Below are positions 13,680 to 20,225 of a DNA stretch of 25,354 nucleotides, in pieces. A program made the position numbers and the translations under genes. This DNA comes from Candidatus Bathyarchaeota archaeon B23 (GTDB lineage: Archaea > Thermoproteota > Bathyarchaeia > TCS64 > B23), in assembly GCA_001593875.1 (NCBI GenBank), contig LUCA01000003.1, positions 1-25,354 of the forward strand, given 5' to 3'. The notes under the pieces were generated by a model that worked only from the letters and a program-made list of their open reading frames with translations, had not been told where the DNA came from and did no database searches. Position 1 is the stretch's first letter, and the number at the start of each line of letters is the position of its first letter.

Positions 13680-16067
13680 TCAGTCGGGATACTCCTTTAT
13701 CCTCTCAGCCATCTCGATGAGGCGCCTCTGAATCAGGTGGTTGATGGATCCCTCCTCATAGCTCCCATCCGGCAGCCTCTCCCCGGCCTTGACGCCCGTG
13801 AGTATCTCTATGCCCTCGTCGACGGTCTTGACGGGGTAGATGTGGAAGAGGCCCTTCTCCATCGCCTCTAGGACCTCGTCCCTCAGCACGAGGTTGTCGA
13901 CGTTGCTCTCGGGGATGATGACCCCCTGCCCGCCGTTGAGCCCCAGGGCCTTACAGACCTCGTAGAAGCCCTCCACCTTCTCGTTGATGCCCCTGACGGC
14001 CTGAATCTCCCCCTTCTGGTTGACGGAGCCCGTAACGGCGATCCCCTGTTTGATGGGCCTCCCCGATAGGGCTGAGAGGAGGGCGTAGAGCTCGGCGCTG
14101 GAGGCGCTGTCGCCCTCCACCTCGGAGTAGCTCTGCTCGAAGACCAGTCGAGCTGAGAGGCTCAGGGGGACCTGCTGGGCGTAGCGTTCGCTGAGGAAGC
14201 CGCTGAGGATGAGGACGCCCTTCGTGTGGATCGGCCCACCCGTCTTCGCCTCCCGCTCGATGTCGATGATGCCGTCTCGGCCTAGGGAGACGGTGGCCGT
14301 CACCCTGTTGGGCCTGCCGAAGCGGTAGTCCCCCAGCTCGATGACGGCCAAGCCGTTGACCTGGCCCACCTCCTCGCCCTCTACATCGATGAGGAGGAAA
14401 CCCCGCTCAATCATCTCCCTAACCCTCTCCTGCATCAGATTCGACCTGTAGACCTTCTCCTCCAACGCCTTCTCCACATGCCTCCTGGAGACGTATTGGG
14501 TTCCCTCCTCCTCGGCGTAGAAGCTCGCCTCCCTGATGACGTCGGCGAGATCCGCAAACCTCGTGGAGAGCTTACGCTGATCCCCCGCCAATCGGCAGCC
14601 ATACTCGACGACGGCTGCGACGGCCGAGGCGTCCAGATGTTTTAAGCCTTCCTTCCTGCAGAGGTTTGAGACGAAGCAGGCATACTTCTTGACGTTCTCC
14701 GGGTTCCTATCCATCACCGTGTCGAACTCGGCTTTGACCTTGAAGAGCTCCCTGAACTCCCTGTCGAGGTTGTAGAGGAGGAGGTAGAGGAAGGGGCTTC
14801 CTATGAGGATGACCTTCGCGTCGAAGGGGATGGGCTCAGGCCGGAGGGTCTTCGTCGAGAGCAGCCCCAGCCGCTCCACGATGTCCTCTATCTCCAGGGT
14901 CTCGTTCATAATCGCCCTCTTCAGGGTGCTCCAGGCGAGGGGGTCTGAGAGCAGCGGCTCTACGGGGAGGATGAGGAAGCCCCCGTTGGCCCTATGAGCC
15001 GACCCGGCCCTGATCATGGTGTAGTCGGTGAAGAGGGCCCCCATCTTGGCGACCTTCTCGACGACGCCGAAGAGGCGCTTGTAGGTGGGGCTCAGCTCCA
15101 GGATGGTGGGCGCCCCCTCCAGCTCCGAGTTGTCGACGACGAGGTTCACCCTATACCTCCTCGTCGGATCCTCCTCCATCCCGGGGAGGGGGAAGGGCGC
15201 CTCCTGCTTCTCCCTCCCCAGTATGGGGGGGAGGTTCTCCAGGATGTCCTCCTCCACCTCCTTGAGGTAATCCCTCACCTCCTCCACATCCCCATACTCC
15301 TCCAGCAGCTCTGAGAGGAGGGGTGTCAGGGCGTAGCGGGCGACCTCCCTATCCAGCTTCACCAGCAGCCTCTTCGCCCTCCTATCAAGCTCCCTGAACC
15401 TCCTGAGGGCCTCCCGAAGCCCCTCCTCCAACGCCTCCTTACGCCTCGCCACCTCCCTCCTGATGGGCTCTGGGAGATGGGCCAGCTCCCTATCGGTGAT
15501 GGGCCTGCCCTCGACGATGGGGGCGATGATGAGGCCGACGGGGGTCCTCTGGACGACGAAGCCCTCCTTGGAGGCCGTCTCATCCACCTCCCTCCTCAGC
15601 CTCCCCCGCTCCTCCTCCACCGCCTTGAGGACCTCCTCCCTCCTGCGGGCATACTCCTCGCTCTCGAAGACCCTCCTCAGCTCCCGCCGCATCTCCTCGA
15701 CGAAGGCCTCCATCGCCCTCTTGAAGGCCACCCCCTTCCCAGGCGGCAGCCGTAGGGCCCTAGGCCTGCTGGGGTCCTTGAAGTTGTTGACGTAGCACCA
15801 ATCCGGAGGCGTCGGCATCCCCTCAGCCAACTCCTCTAGGAAGCTGAGGATCGCCGTCTTCCTCCCCGTCCCAGGATGCCCAGCGACGTAGATGTTGAAG
15901 CCCCTACGCTTAACCCTCAGGCCGAATTGGAGGGCCCTGACGGCCCTCGCCTGGCCGATGATCTCCCTCGTCGGAGGTATCTCCTCGGTGCAACCATAAC
16001 CCACCAGCTGGGGGGGACACCTCCACCTCGCCCTCTCGGGGGGAAGCTCCCACGGCATAGGCTCCAT
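13680..16067 (-). CDS. Lon-related ATP-dependent protease (soluble, AAA_32-type)
   Basis: 795 residues. Walker A-like GHPGTGRKT lies at 63-71, followed by a long charged helical insertion (about 110-290) likely to form coiled coil. Then come HRANGGFLILPVEPLL, including a Walker B-like strand, and an AAA lid. The C-terminal S16 Lon protease domain has catalytic Ser654 in EGDSASSAE and Lys697 in RGINEKVEG. This is the family annotated 'Lon-related putative ATP-dependent protease' or 'ATP-binding protein', common in bacteria. The usual archaeal LonB differs in having membrane segments between Walker A and B; none are seen here. ATG 16067 directly abuts the hjc stop, so it is the third gene of a winged-helix/hjc/lon operon. 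Substrates unknown. Confidence 0.9.
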   Translation of the reverse strand: MEPMPWELPPERARWRCPPQLVGYGCTEEIPPTREIIGQARAVRALQFGLRVKRRGFNIYVAGHPGTGRKTAILSFLEELAEGMPTPPDWCYVNNFKDPSRPRALRLPPGKGVAFKRAMEAFVEEMRRELRRVFESEEYARRREEVLKAVEEERGRLRREVDETASKEGFVVQRTPVGLIIAPIVEGRPITDRELAHLPEPIRREVARRKEALEEGLREALRRFRELDRRAKRLLVKLDREVARYALTPLLSELLEEYGDVEEVRDYLKEVEEDILENLPPILGREKQEAPFPLPGMEEDPTRRYRVNLVVDNSELEGAPTILELSPTYKRLFGVVEKVAKMGALFTDYTMIRAGSAHRANGGFLILPVEPLLSDPLAWSTLKRAIMNETLEIEDIVERLGLLSTKTLRPEPIPFDAKVILIGSPFLYLLLYNLDREFRELFKVKAEFDTVMDRNPENVKKYACFVSNLCRKEGLKHLDASAVAAVVEYGCRLAGDQRKLSTRFADLADVIREASFYAEEEGTQYVSRRHVEKALEEKVYRSNLMQERVREMIERGFLLIDVEGEEVGQVNGLAVIELGDYRFGRPNRVTATVSLGRDGIIDIEREAKTGGPIHTKGVLILSGFLSERYAQQVPLSLSARLVFEQSYSEVEGDSASSAELYALLSALSGRPIKQGIAVTGSVNQKGEIQAVRGINEKVEGFYEVCKALGLNGGQGVIIPESNVDNLVLRDEVLEAMEKGLFHIYPVKTVDEGIEILTGVKAGERLPDGSYEEGSINHLIQRRLIEMAERIKEYPD

Positions 16068-16520
16068 CTATAGGTTCTCAATCCTCCTGATAAGCTCGTT
16101 GAGGCTGAGGCCCTCACCGGCCTTCAGGGAGTAATCACCGGGCTCATCGACGATGAGGAAGGACCAGCCCCGATACTTGAACTTCGCAGCCAGAACCGCT
16201 ACCCTCCGGGGGTAGATGCGATGTATCTCGAGGAACTTATGGAGCTTTGACACCTGGGACCGCTTATAGTAGGCGTATCGCTCATGGCTTTTGACCTCGA
16301 AGGCGATGATGGTGTCCCCCTTGACGGCGAAGACGTCCGGCAGCGGCTCCCGGCTCGGGGCGCTCACGGGAACCCTCAGGGCGTCGAAGCCCCAACGCCT
16401 CAGCCTCTTAACCAGCTCCCTCTCGGCGTCGTAACCCCTCTTCTTAACCCTCCTCAACTCCCTCCCTGAGAGATGCCCCCTCCTCCCCCTGGGGCCCCTG
16501 GCGATCTCCCTCAGCGACAA
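16068..16520 (-). CDS. hjc: Holliday junction resolvase Hjc
   Basis: 150 residues; an archaeal structure-specific nuclease that cuts four-way DNA junctions during recombination and fork repair. The catalytic residues can be placed: Glu33 in KRGYDAERELVKRL, Asp62 in PLPDVFAVKG, and Glu75 and Lys77 in IIAFEVKSHE. This nearly reproduces the E-(30)-D-(13)-E-(2)-K spacing of known Hjc. A basic N-terminal extension of about 20 residues precedes the core. The start is TTG 16520, supported by GGAGGAT six bases upstream; another TTG about 21 codons later would give a shorter protein closer to typical Hjc length. It starts 2 bases after the winged-helix gene and its stop abuts the Lon-like ATG. Confidence 0.93.
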   Translation of the reverse strand: MSLREIARGPRGRRGHLSGRELRRVKKRGYDAERELVKRLRRWGFDALRVPVSAPSREPLPDVFAVKGDTIIAFEVKSHERYAYYKRSQVSKLHKFLEIHRIYPRRVAVLAAKFKYRGWSFLIVDEPGDYSLKAGEGLSLNELIRRIENL

Positions 16521-16522
16521 CC

Positions 16523-16834
16523 CTAATCCTCCGGCCTCAGGTCGCCGTTCTCCAGGGGGACGACGGCCAACCTGATGAGGTCCCTAAGCCAGCTCGAGAA
16601 CCGCTCGGCGTTCTCATACTTCTGATACCTCCTCCTATGAGGTATCCTCGTCACCATCCTCAGGTCCAGCATCTTGGAGAGGTAGAACTTGGCCGACGAC
16701 CGGGAGATGCCGCAGACCCTGGCGAGGTCGCCGCTGGTGAAGGTCTGGGGGAGACGGGCATAGCCCACTATCACCCTCGGGGGTAGCGGCAGGGCGCGCC
16801 TCATAATCCTCAAAAGCTCCCGCTCACGGGACAT
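16523..16834 (-). CDS. Small winged-helix DNA-binding protein
   Basis: 103 residues. FTSGDLARVCGISRSSAKFYLSKM is a helix-turn-helix, followed by a short basic hairpin (VTRIPHRRRYQKY) as the wing. The tail after that is unassigned. The protein is small enough to be a dimeric transcription regulator. As first gene of the winged-helix/hjc/lon operon it may regulate these genes, but no operator could be identified. The ATG lies about 16 bases after the start predicted from a CTTTTTATCC box. No closer family was recognised. Confidence 0.75.
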   Translation of the reverse strand: MSRERELLRIMRRALPLPPRVIVGYARLPQTFTSGDLARVCGISRSSAKFYLSKMLDLRMVTRIPHRRRYQKYENAERFSSWLRDLIRLAVVPLENGDLRPED

Positions 16835-16870
16835 GGAGAACCCTTCTAGCCCATAATCACACCGGGATAC

Positions 16871-16880
16871 GGATAAAAAG
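16871..16880 (-). promoter_or_regulatory. TATA-like box of the winged-helix/hjc/lon operon
   Basis: On the minus strand CTTTTTATCC lies 37-46 bases before the ATG at 16834, directly after the argF stop. The T-run may also serve as the argF terminator. Confidence 0.45.
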
Positions 16881-16884
16881 TTGG

Positions 16885-17799
16885 TTAAACCAGCAGCCAG
16901 TGGAGGAGGGCCTTCTCCGTATGCATACGGTTCTCAGCCTGATCGAAGACGACGCTCTGGGGGCCGTCCATCACATCACTGGTGATCTCCAGCCCCCTAT
17001 GCGCCGGGAGGCAGTGCATCACTATGCAGTCAGGCTTCGCGTGGGAGAGCAGCTCCCGGTTCACCTGATAGGTGGGGAAGACCCTCATCCGCCTCTCCTT
17101 CTCCTCCTCCATCCCAGCGCTCACCCAGACATCGGTGTAGATGACGTCGGCCTCCTTCACCCCCTCAACGGGGTCGTGAACTACGTCGATCTCCTTCCCA
17201 GACCTCTCCTCAGCCCTGGAGACGATCTCGGGGTCTGGGCAATACTTCGGGTCGTCGGGGCAGACGACGGCGACCTCCATCCCCACGTTGCTACACCCTA
17301 TAAGCGTCGAGTGGGCGGTGTTGCATCCCCCGTCGCCGACGTAGGCGATCTTCAAACCCTCCAACAACCCCTTCTTCTCCCTGATCGTCATCAGGTCGGC
17401 GAGCGTCTGACAGGGGTGATAGCGCATCGTCATCCCGTTGATGACGGGCACCGACGCCGCCGAGGCGAGGCGCTCCAGATCCTCCTGGCTCAGAACCCTC
17501 GCCATGATGCAGTCAGCGTAGCGGCTCAGCACCTTGACGCCGTCCTCCAGGGTCTCGCCCCTGGAGAAGGCCCCCCGCCCCACGCCGTAGTAGATGGCGT
17601 GGCCGCCCAGCTGCGTCATCCCAGCCTCGAAGGAGACCCTAGTCCTCAGGGATGGGAGCTCGAAGAGCATTATGAGCGTCTTACCCTTCAAGGCCTCAGA
17701 GTACTTCGCAGGCCTCAGCTTCATCTTATCCGCCAGGTCCAGTATCTCTATGACCTCCTCCCTGGAGAGGTCGAAGTCGCTGAGGATGTGTCGCACCAT
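16885..17799 (-). CDS. argF: Ornithine carbamoyltransferase (atypical substrate loops)
   Basis: 304 residues; expected to join carbamoyl phosphate and ornithine to give citrulline. Carbamoyl-phosphate motifs are PSLRTRVSFE (49-58), YHPCQTLADL (127-136) and MHCLPAHRG (261-269). Three segments depart from the usual OTC form. FELPSLRTR stands where F-x-K-P-S-T-R-T-R is typical. VGDGGCNTAHS (154-164) carries one extra residue relative to VGDGNNVAHS. DVWVSAGMEEE (223-233) replaces the ornithine-closing DVWxSMGxE loop. Overall similarity to archaeal OTC, including the C-terminal SVVFDQAENRMHTEKAL, remains strong. argG lies 114 bases upstream on the same strand, supporting the arginine pathway. A different amine substrate is possible. 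Confidence 0.88.
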   Translation of the reverse strand: MVRHILSDFDLSREEVIEILDLADKMKLRPAKYSEALKGKTLIMLFELPSLRTRVSFEAGMTQLGGHAIYYGVGRGAFSRGETLEDGVKVLSRYADCIMARVLSQEDLERLASAASVPVINGMTMRYHPCQTLADLMTIREKKGLLEGLKIAYVGDGGCNTAHSTLIGCSNVGMEVAVVCPDDPKYCPDPEIVSRAEERSGKEIDVVHDPVEGVKEADVIYTDVWVSAGMEEEKERRMRVFPTYQVNRELLSHAKPDCIVMHCLPAHRGLEITSDVMDGPQSVVFDQAENRMHTEKALLHWLLV

Positions 17800-17800
17800 A

Positions 17801-17815
17801 TCTATCGAAGATAGA
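17801..17815. repeat. Inverted repeat in the argF leader
   Basis: TCTATC-GAA-GATAGA is a perfect 6-base inverted repeat with a 3-base centre. It lies immediately upstream of the argF ATG and over the start point predicted from the TATA box. A repressor site is plausible; a short leader hairpin is the alternative. Confidence 0.5.
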
Positions 17816-17829
17816 GGGCGGGATGGGGG

Positions 17830-17840
17830 TTAAATAGTTT
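17830..17840 (-). promoter_or_regulatory. argF promoter box AAACTATTTAA
   Basis: The minus-strand AAACTATTTAA is centred about 36 bases before the argF ATG, giving a predicted start near 17807. The same 11 bases recur in the argG promoter (19151-19161), suggesting shared control. Confidence 0.55.
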
Positions 17841-17889
17841 AAGACGGGCCTCTCCTACGCTTAGTTTCCCCTATTCGATGTAGCTCATC

Positions 17890-17894
17890 AAAAA
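17890..17894 (-). terminator. Possible oligo-T terminator after argG
   Basis: On the minus strand a run of five T (in AGATTTTTGA) lies about 20 bases after the argG stop and well before the argF promoter. Weak, but in the right place for an archaeal terminator. Confidence 0.3.
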
Positions 17895-17912
17895 TCTAGG
17901 GAGGGGTGTAAA

Positions 17913-19112
17913 TTAGCTCTTCAGTATCTTCTTTATCGACCAGGCTGTGATGGTGGGTAGGCCCCAGAGCTCTATGAAGCCGACGGCCGCCGTCTGGTCG
18001 AAGGTCGATGAGATGTCGTAGGTGGCGAGGTTTAGGTCGTAGAGGGAGTAGGGGGAGCTCCTGCCGACGACGTGGGCGTTCCCCTTATAGAGCTTGAGGG
18101 TGACCTCCCCCGTCACCCTCTCCTGGGTTTTGTCTATGAAGGCGTCGAGGGCCTCCTTCAGGGGGTCCATCCAGAGGCCTGCGTAGATCAGGTAGGCCCA
18201 CTGGTGGTCGACCATCCTCTTGAAGAGCTTCTCATGCCTCGTCAACACCATCTTCTCCAGGTCGAAGTGGGCCTTGAGGAGGGTGATGGCCGCCGGGCAT
18301 TCGTAGACCTCCCTGGATTTCAGGCCGACGATGCGGTCCTCGATGTGGTCGATCCTGCCTACGCCGTGTCCGCCGGCGATGACCTTGACCTTCTCCACCA
18401 GCTTGAGGGGCGTCATCTCCTCGCCGTTGAGGGAGGTGGGGACGCCCTCCTGAAAGCCGATGGTGATGTACTCCGGCTCATCTGGGGCCTTCTCCGGCGG
18501 CACCGTCCACTCATAGACCTCCTCCGGCGGCTCCTTCTCCGGATACTCCAGGACGCCGCACTCTATGGAGCGCCCCCAGAGGTTCTGGTCTATGCTGTAG
18601 GGGGAGTCGACGGAGGCCGGTATGGGGATGCCGTGTTCCTTGGCGTATTCGATCTCCTTGTCCCTCGTCATGTTCCACTCCCTGACGGGGGCGATGATCT
18701 TCAGCTTCGGGTTTAGGGCCTTGATGGTGATGTCGAACCTCACCTGGTCGTTCCCCTTCCCGGTGCAGCCGTGGGCTACGGCCTCAGCCCCCTCCAGCTC
18801 GGCGACCTCCACGAGCTTCGACGCTATGAGGGGCCTGGAGAGCGAGCTGCTGACGGGGTAGGCGTCCATATAGAGGGCGTTGGCCTTGATGGCTGGGATG
18901 ACGTAGTGGTTGATGAACTCCTCCTTGGCGTCGATGGAGTAGTGGTTCACGACGCCCAGGCTCCAGGCCTTCTCCTCCACCTTCTTCAGGTCCTTCCCCT
19001 GCCCCACGTCGAGGGTGAGGGTGACCACATCATAGCCGTATTGCTCCTGGAGCCACTTCACCATAACCGAGGTGTCTAGGCCCCCTGAGAAAGCGAGCAC
19101 GACCTTCACCAT
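17913..19112 (-). CDS. argG: Argininosuccinate synthase
   Basis: 399 residues; joins citrulline and aspartate with ATP to give argininosuccinate. The PP-loop ATP site is AFSGGLDTS (7-15). Other family landmarks are TLDVGQGKDL, SLSRPLIA, AVAHGCTGKGNDQVRFD, PVREWNMTRDKEIEYA, GIPIPASVDSPYSIDQNLWG and GRIDHIEDRIVGLKSREVYE. Length is normal. ATG 19112 is the only reasonable start. A 7-base inverted repeat covers the predicted transcription start. Its divergent neighbour is an ACT-domain regulator and argF lies downstream; argH is not in the window. Confidence 0.97.
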   Translation of the reverse strand: MVKVVLAFSGGLDTSVMVKWLQEQYGYDVVTLTLDVGQGKDLKKVEEKAWSLGVVNHYSIDAKEEFINHYVIPAIKANALYMDAYPVSSSLSRPLIASKLVEVAELEGAEAVAHGCTGKGNDQVRFDITIKALNPKLKIIAPVREWNMTRDKEIEYAKEHGIPIPASVDSPYSIDQNLWGRSIECGVLEYPEKEPPEEVYEWTVPPEKAPDEPEYITIGFQEGVPTSLNGEEMTPLKLVEKVKVIAGGHGVGRIDHIEDRIVGLKSREVYECPAAITLLKAHFDLEKMVLTRHEKLFKRMVDHQWAYLIYAGLWMDPLKEALDAFIDKTQERVTGEVTLKLYKGNAHVVGRSSPYSLYDLNLATYDISSTFDQTAAVGFIELWGLPTITAWSIKKILKS

Positions 19113-19114
19113 GG

Positions 19115-19133
19115 ATCACCTGGATTAGGTGAT
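19115..19133. repeat. Inverted repeat at the argG transcription start
   Basis: ATCACCT-GGATT-AGGTGAT is a perfect 7-base inverted repeat with a 5-base centre, starting 2 bases upstream of the argG ATG. It covers the point where transcription should start given the box at 19151-19161. This is the position expected for a repressor operator. Confidence 0.6.
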
Positions 19134-19150
19134 GTGAGAATGGAGTAAAC

Positions 19151-19161
19151 TTAAATAGTTT
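19151..19161. promoter_or_regulatory. Shared TATA element for argG (minus) and the ACT-domain gene (plus)
   Basis: Read on the minus strand, AAACTATTTAA is the box also found before argF. Read on the plus strand, the overlapping CTTAAATAG (19150-19158) lies 24-32 bases before the ACT-gene ATG, giving a leaderless transcript. One AT-rich element appears to serve both directions. Confidence 0.5.
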
Positions 19162-19163
19162 GT

Positions 19164-19186
19164 GGCATATATGCAACAGATATGCC
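19164..19186. repeat. Inverted repeat overlapping the ACT-domain gene start
   Basis: GGCATAT-(9 bases)-ATATGCC is a perfect 7-base inverted repeat whose right arm includes the ATG at 19182. A smaller palindrome, GCATATATGC (19165-19174), overlaps the left arm. It is placed to block initiation of the ACT-domain gene, so autoregulation is a reasonable guess. Confidence 0.5.
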
Positions 19187-19790
19187 GAGAGATGATCCGG
19201 AGGGGGCGAGGAGATCCGTCGCCCAGCTCGTCCGTGAGACCCTCAGCATGAGGCCCTTCCTCCTAGACGCCCTGAAGATGGGCATCGTCAACTACTCGGC
19301 CCTGGCGAGGGTCCTACAACGGGAGATCGGCGAAGGCAGCCTGGAGGCCATCAAGGCTGCGATCATCAGGGTCGGCGAGGAGCTGGTGGAGGAGTGGGGG
19401 CTACGCGAGGAGGAGGTCCTCTCCATACTGCGTGAATCGAAGGTGAGGCTTCAGGACAAGATCGCCGTCCTCATCTCCCCCGTGATGCTGGACATCCCCT
19501 ACATCGTCACCGCCTACCTCACCGACAGCTACGTCTACATCGTCGACCAGACGGAGCTGAGGGGGGAGCTCCCCCCGGGGGTTCAGGTCGCCCGAGACTT
19601 GGTGGCCCTCATCCTCCTCAGCCCCCCGAGGGTGGAGGTGACGCCGGGCTTCGTCGCCTTCGTCAGCCAGCTCCTGGCCAGCAGGAACATAAACATCGTC
19701 GAGTTCATCAGCTGCTCGACGAACACCGTCATCGTCCTCGACTCCAGGGACGCCCTAGACGCCTTCAGCCTCCTCCACAGGTTCACCTGA
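19182..19790 (+). CDS. ACT domain-containing regulator of amino-acid metabolism (COG2150-like)
   Basis: 202 residues. The N-terminal half (SVAQLVRETLSMRPFLLDAL, NYSALARVLQREIG) is a helical region typical of COG2150, predicted regulators of amino-acid metabolism. The C-terminal half has the alternating strands of an ACT fold: KIAVLISPVML, YIVTAYLTDSYVYIVDQ, PGFVAFVSQLLASRNINIVEFIS and TNTVIVLDSRDALDAFSLL. ACT domains usually bind amino acids. The gene is divergent from argG, shares its TATA element and has palindromes on both flanks, so sensing arginine or a related amino acid is a natural hypothesis. Direct DNA binding is not shown: the N-terminal part is only suggestive of a helix-turn-helix. 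The ATG is almost certainly leaderless. Confidence 0.8.
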   Translation: MPRDDPEGARRSVAQLVRETLSMRPFLLDALKMGIVNYSALARVLQREIGEGSLEAIKAAIIRVGEELVEEWGLREEEVLSILRESKVRLQDKIAVLISPVMLDIPYIVTAYLTDSYVYIVDQTELRGELPPGVQVARDLVALILLSPPRVEVTPGFVAFVSQLLASRNINIVEFISCSTNTVIVLDSRDALDAFSLLHRFT

Positions 19791-19818
19791 GGGCAAAGTT
19801 TTAGAACATGGAGGGGCT

Positions 19819-20139
19819 ATGGGAGTCAGGATGGCGGAGGTCTGCCCCATCTGCGGACTGCCTAAGGACCTCTGCGTCTGCGAAGAGATAAGCAAGGAGC
19901 AGCAGAGGATCAGGATCAGGCTTGAGACGAGGAAGTGGGGTAAACATATGACTGTCATCGACGGCATAGACCCGAAGGAGGTGAAGCTGAGCAGGCTGGC
20001 GCAGCAGCTGAAGGCCAGATGCGCCTGCGGGGGAACAGCCAAGAACAACCAGATACTGCTGCAGGGGGACCATAGGGAGAAGGTGAGGGAGATACTGGTG
20101 GAGATGGGCTTCCCGGAGGATAACATAGAGGTCCAGTGA
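19819..20139 (+). CDS. Translation initiation factor aIF1 (SUI1 family)
   Basis: 106 residues. An N-terminal zinc knuckle, CPICGLPKDLCVC, is followed by the SUI1 fold: RIRLETRKWGKHMTVIDGID, KLSRLAQQLKARCACGGTAK and ILLQGDHREKVREILVEMGF. aIF1 binds the small ribosomal subunit and enforces start-codon fidelity. Two starts compete. ATG 19819 follows GGAGGGG; ATG 19831 (protein beginning MAEVCPICGLP) follows GGAG with 5 bases spacing, matches the way archaeal homologues usually begin, and fits the AAAGTTTTAG box at 19795-19804. It lies 28 bases after the ACT-domain gene and may also be read through from it. Confidence 0.94.
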   Translation: MGVRMAEVCPICGLPKDLCVCEEISKEQQRIRIRLETRKWGKHMTVIDGIDPKEVKLSRLAQQLKARCACGGTAKNNQILLQGDHREKVREILVEMGFPEDNIEVQ

Positions 20140-20190
20140 CGAGGGGGTCGACTCAACTTTTTCATGGAAGCTGCCACCATCCCTGAAAGC

Positions 20191-20198
20191 CTATTTAA
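20191..20198 (+). promoter_or_regulatory. TATA-like box of radA
   Basis: CTATTTAA lies 28-35 bases before the radA ATG, giving a predicted start about 6 bases before the start codon, an almost leaderless message. Confidence 0.55.
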
Positions 20199-20225
20199 GG
20201 GATCACCCCCTAGAGAGAAAACGAG

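Noticed and set aside
16900..17814. 304-residue plus-strand frame covering argF
   Set aside because: A shadow of argF: rich in His/Leu/Val/Gly with no motif, while the minus strand carries a complete carbamoyltransferase.
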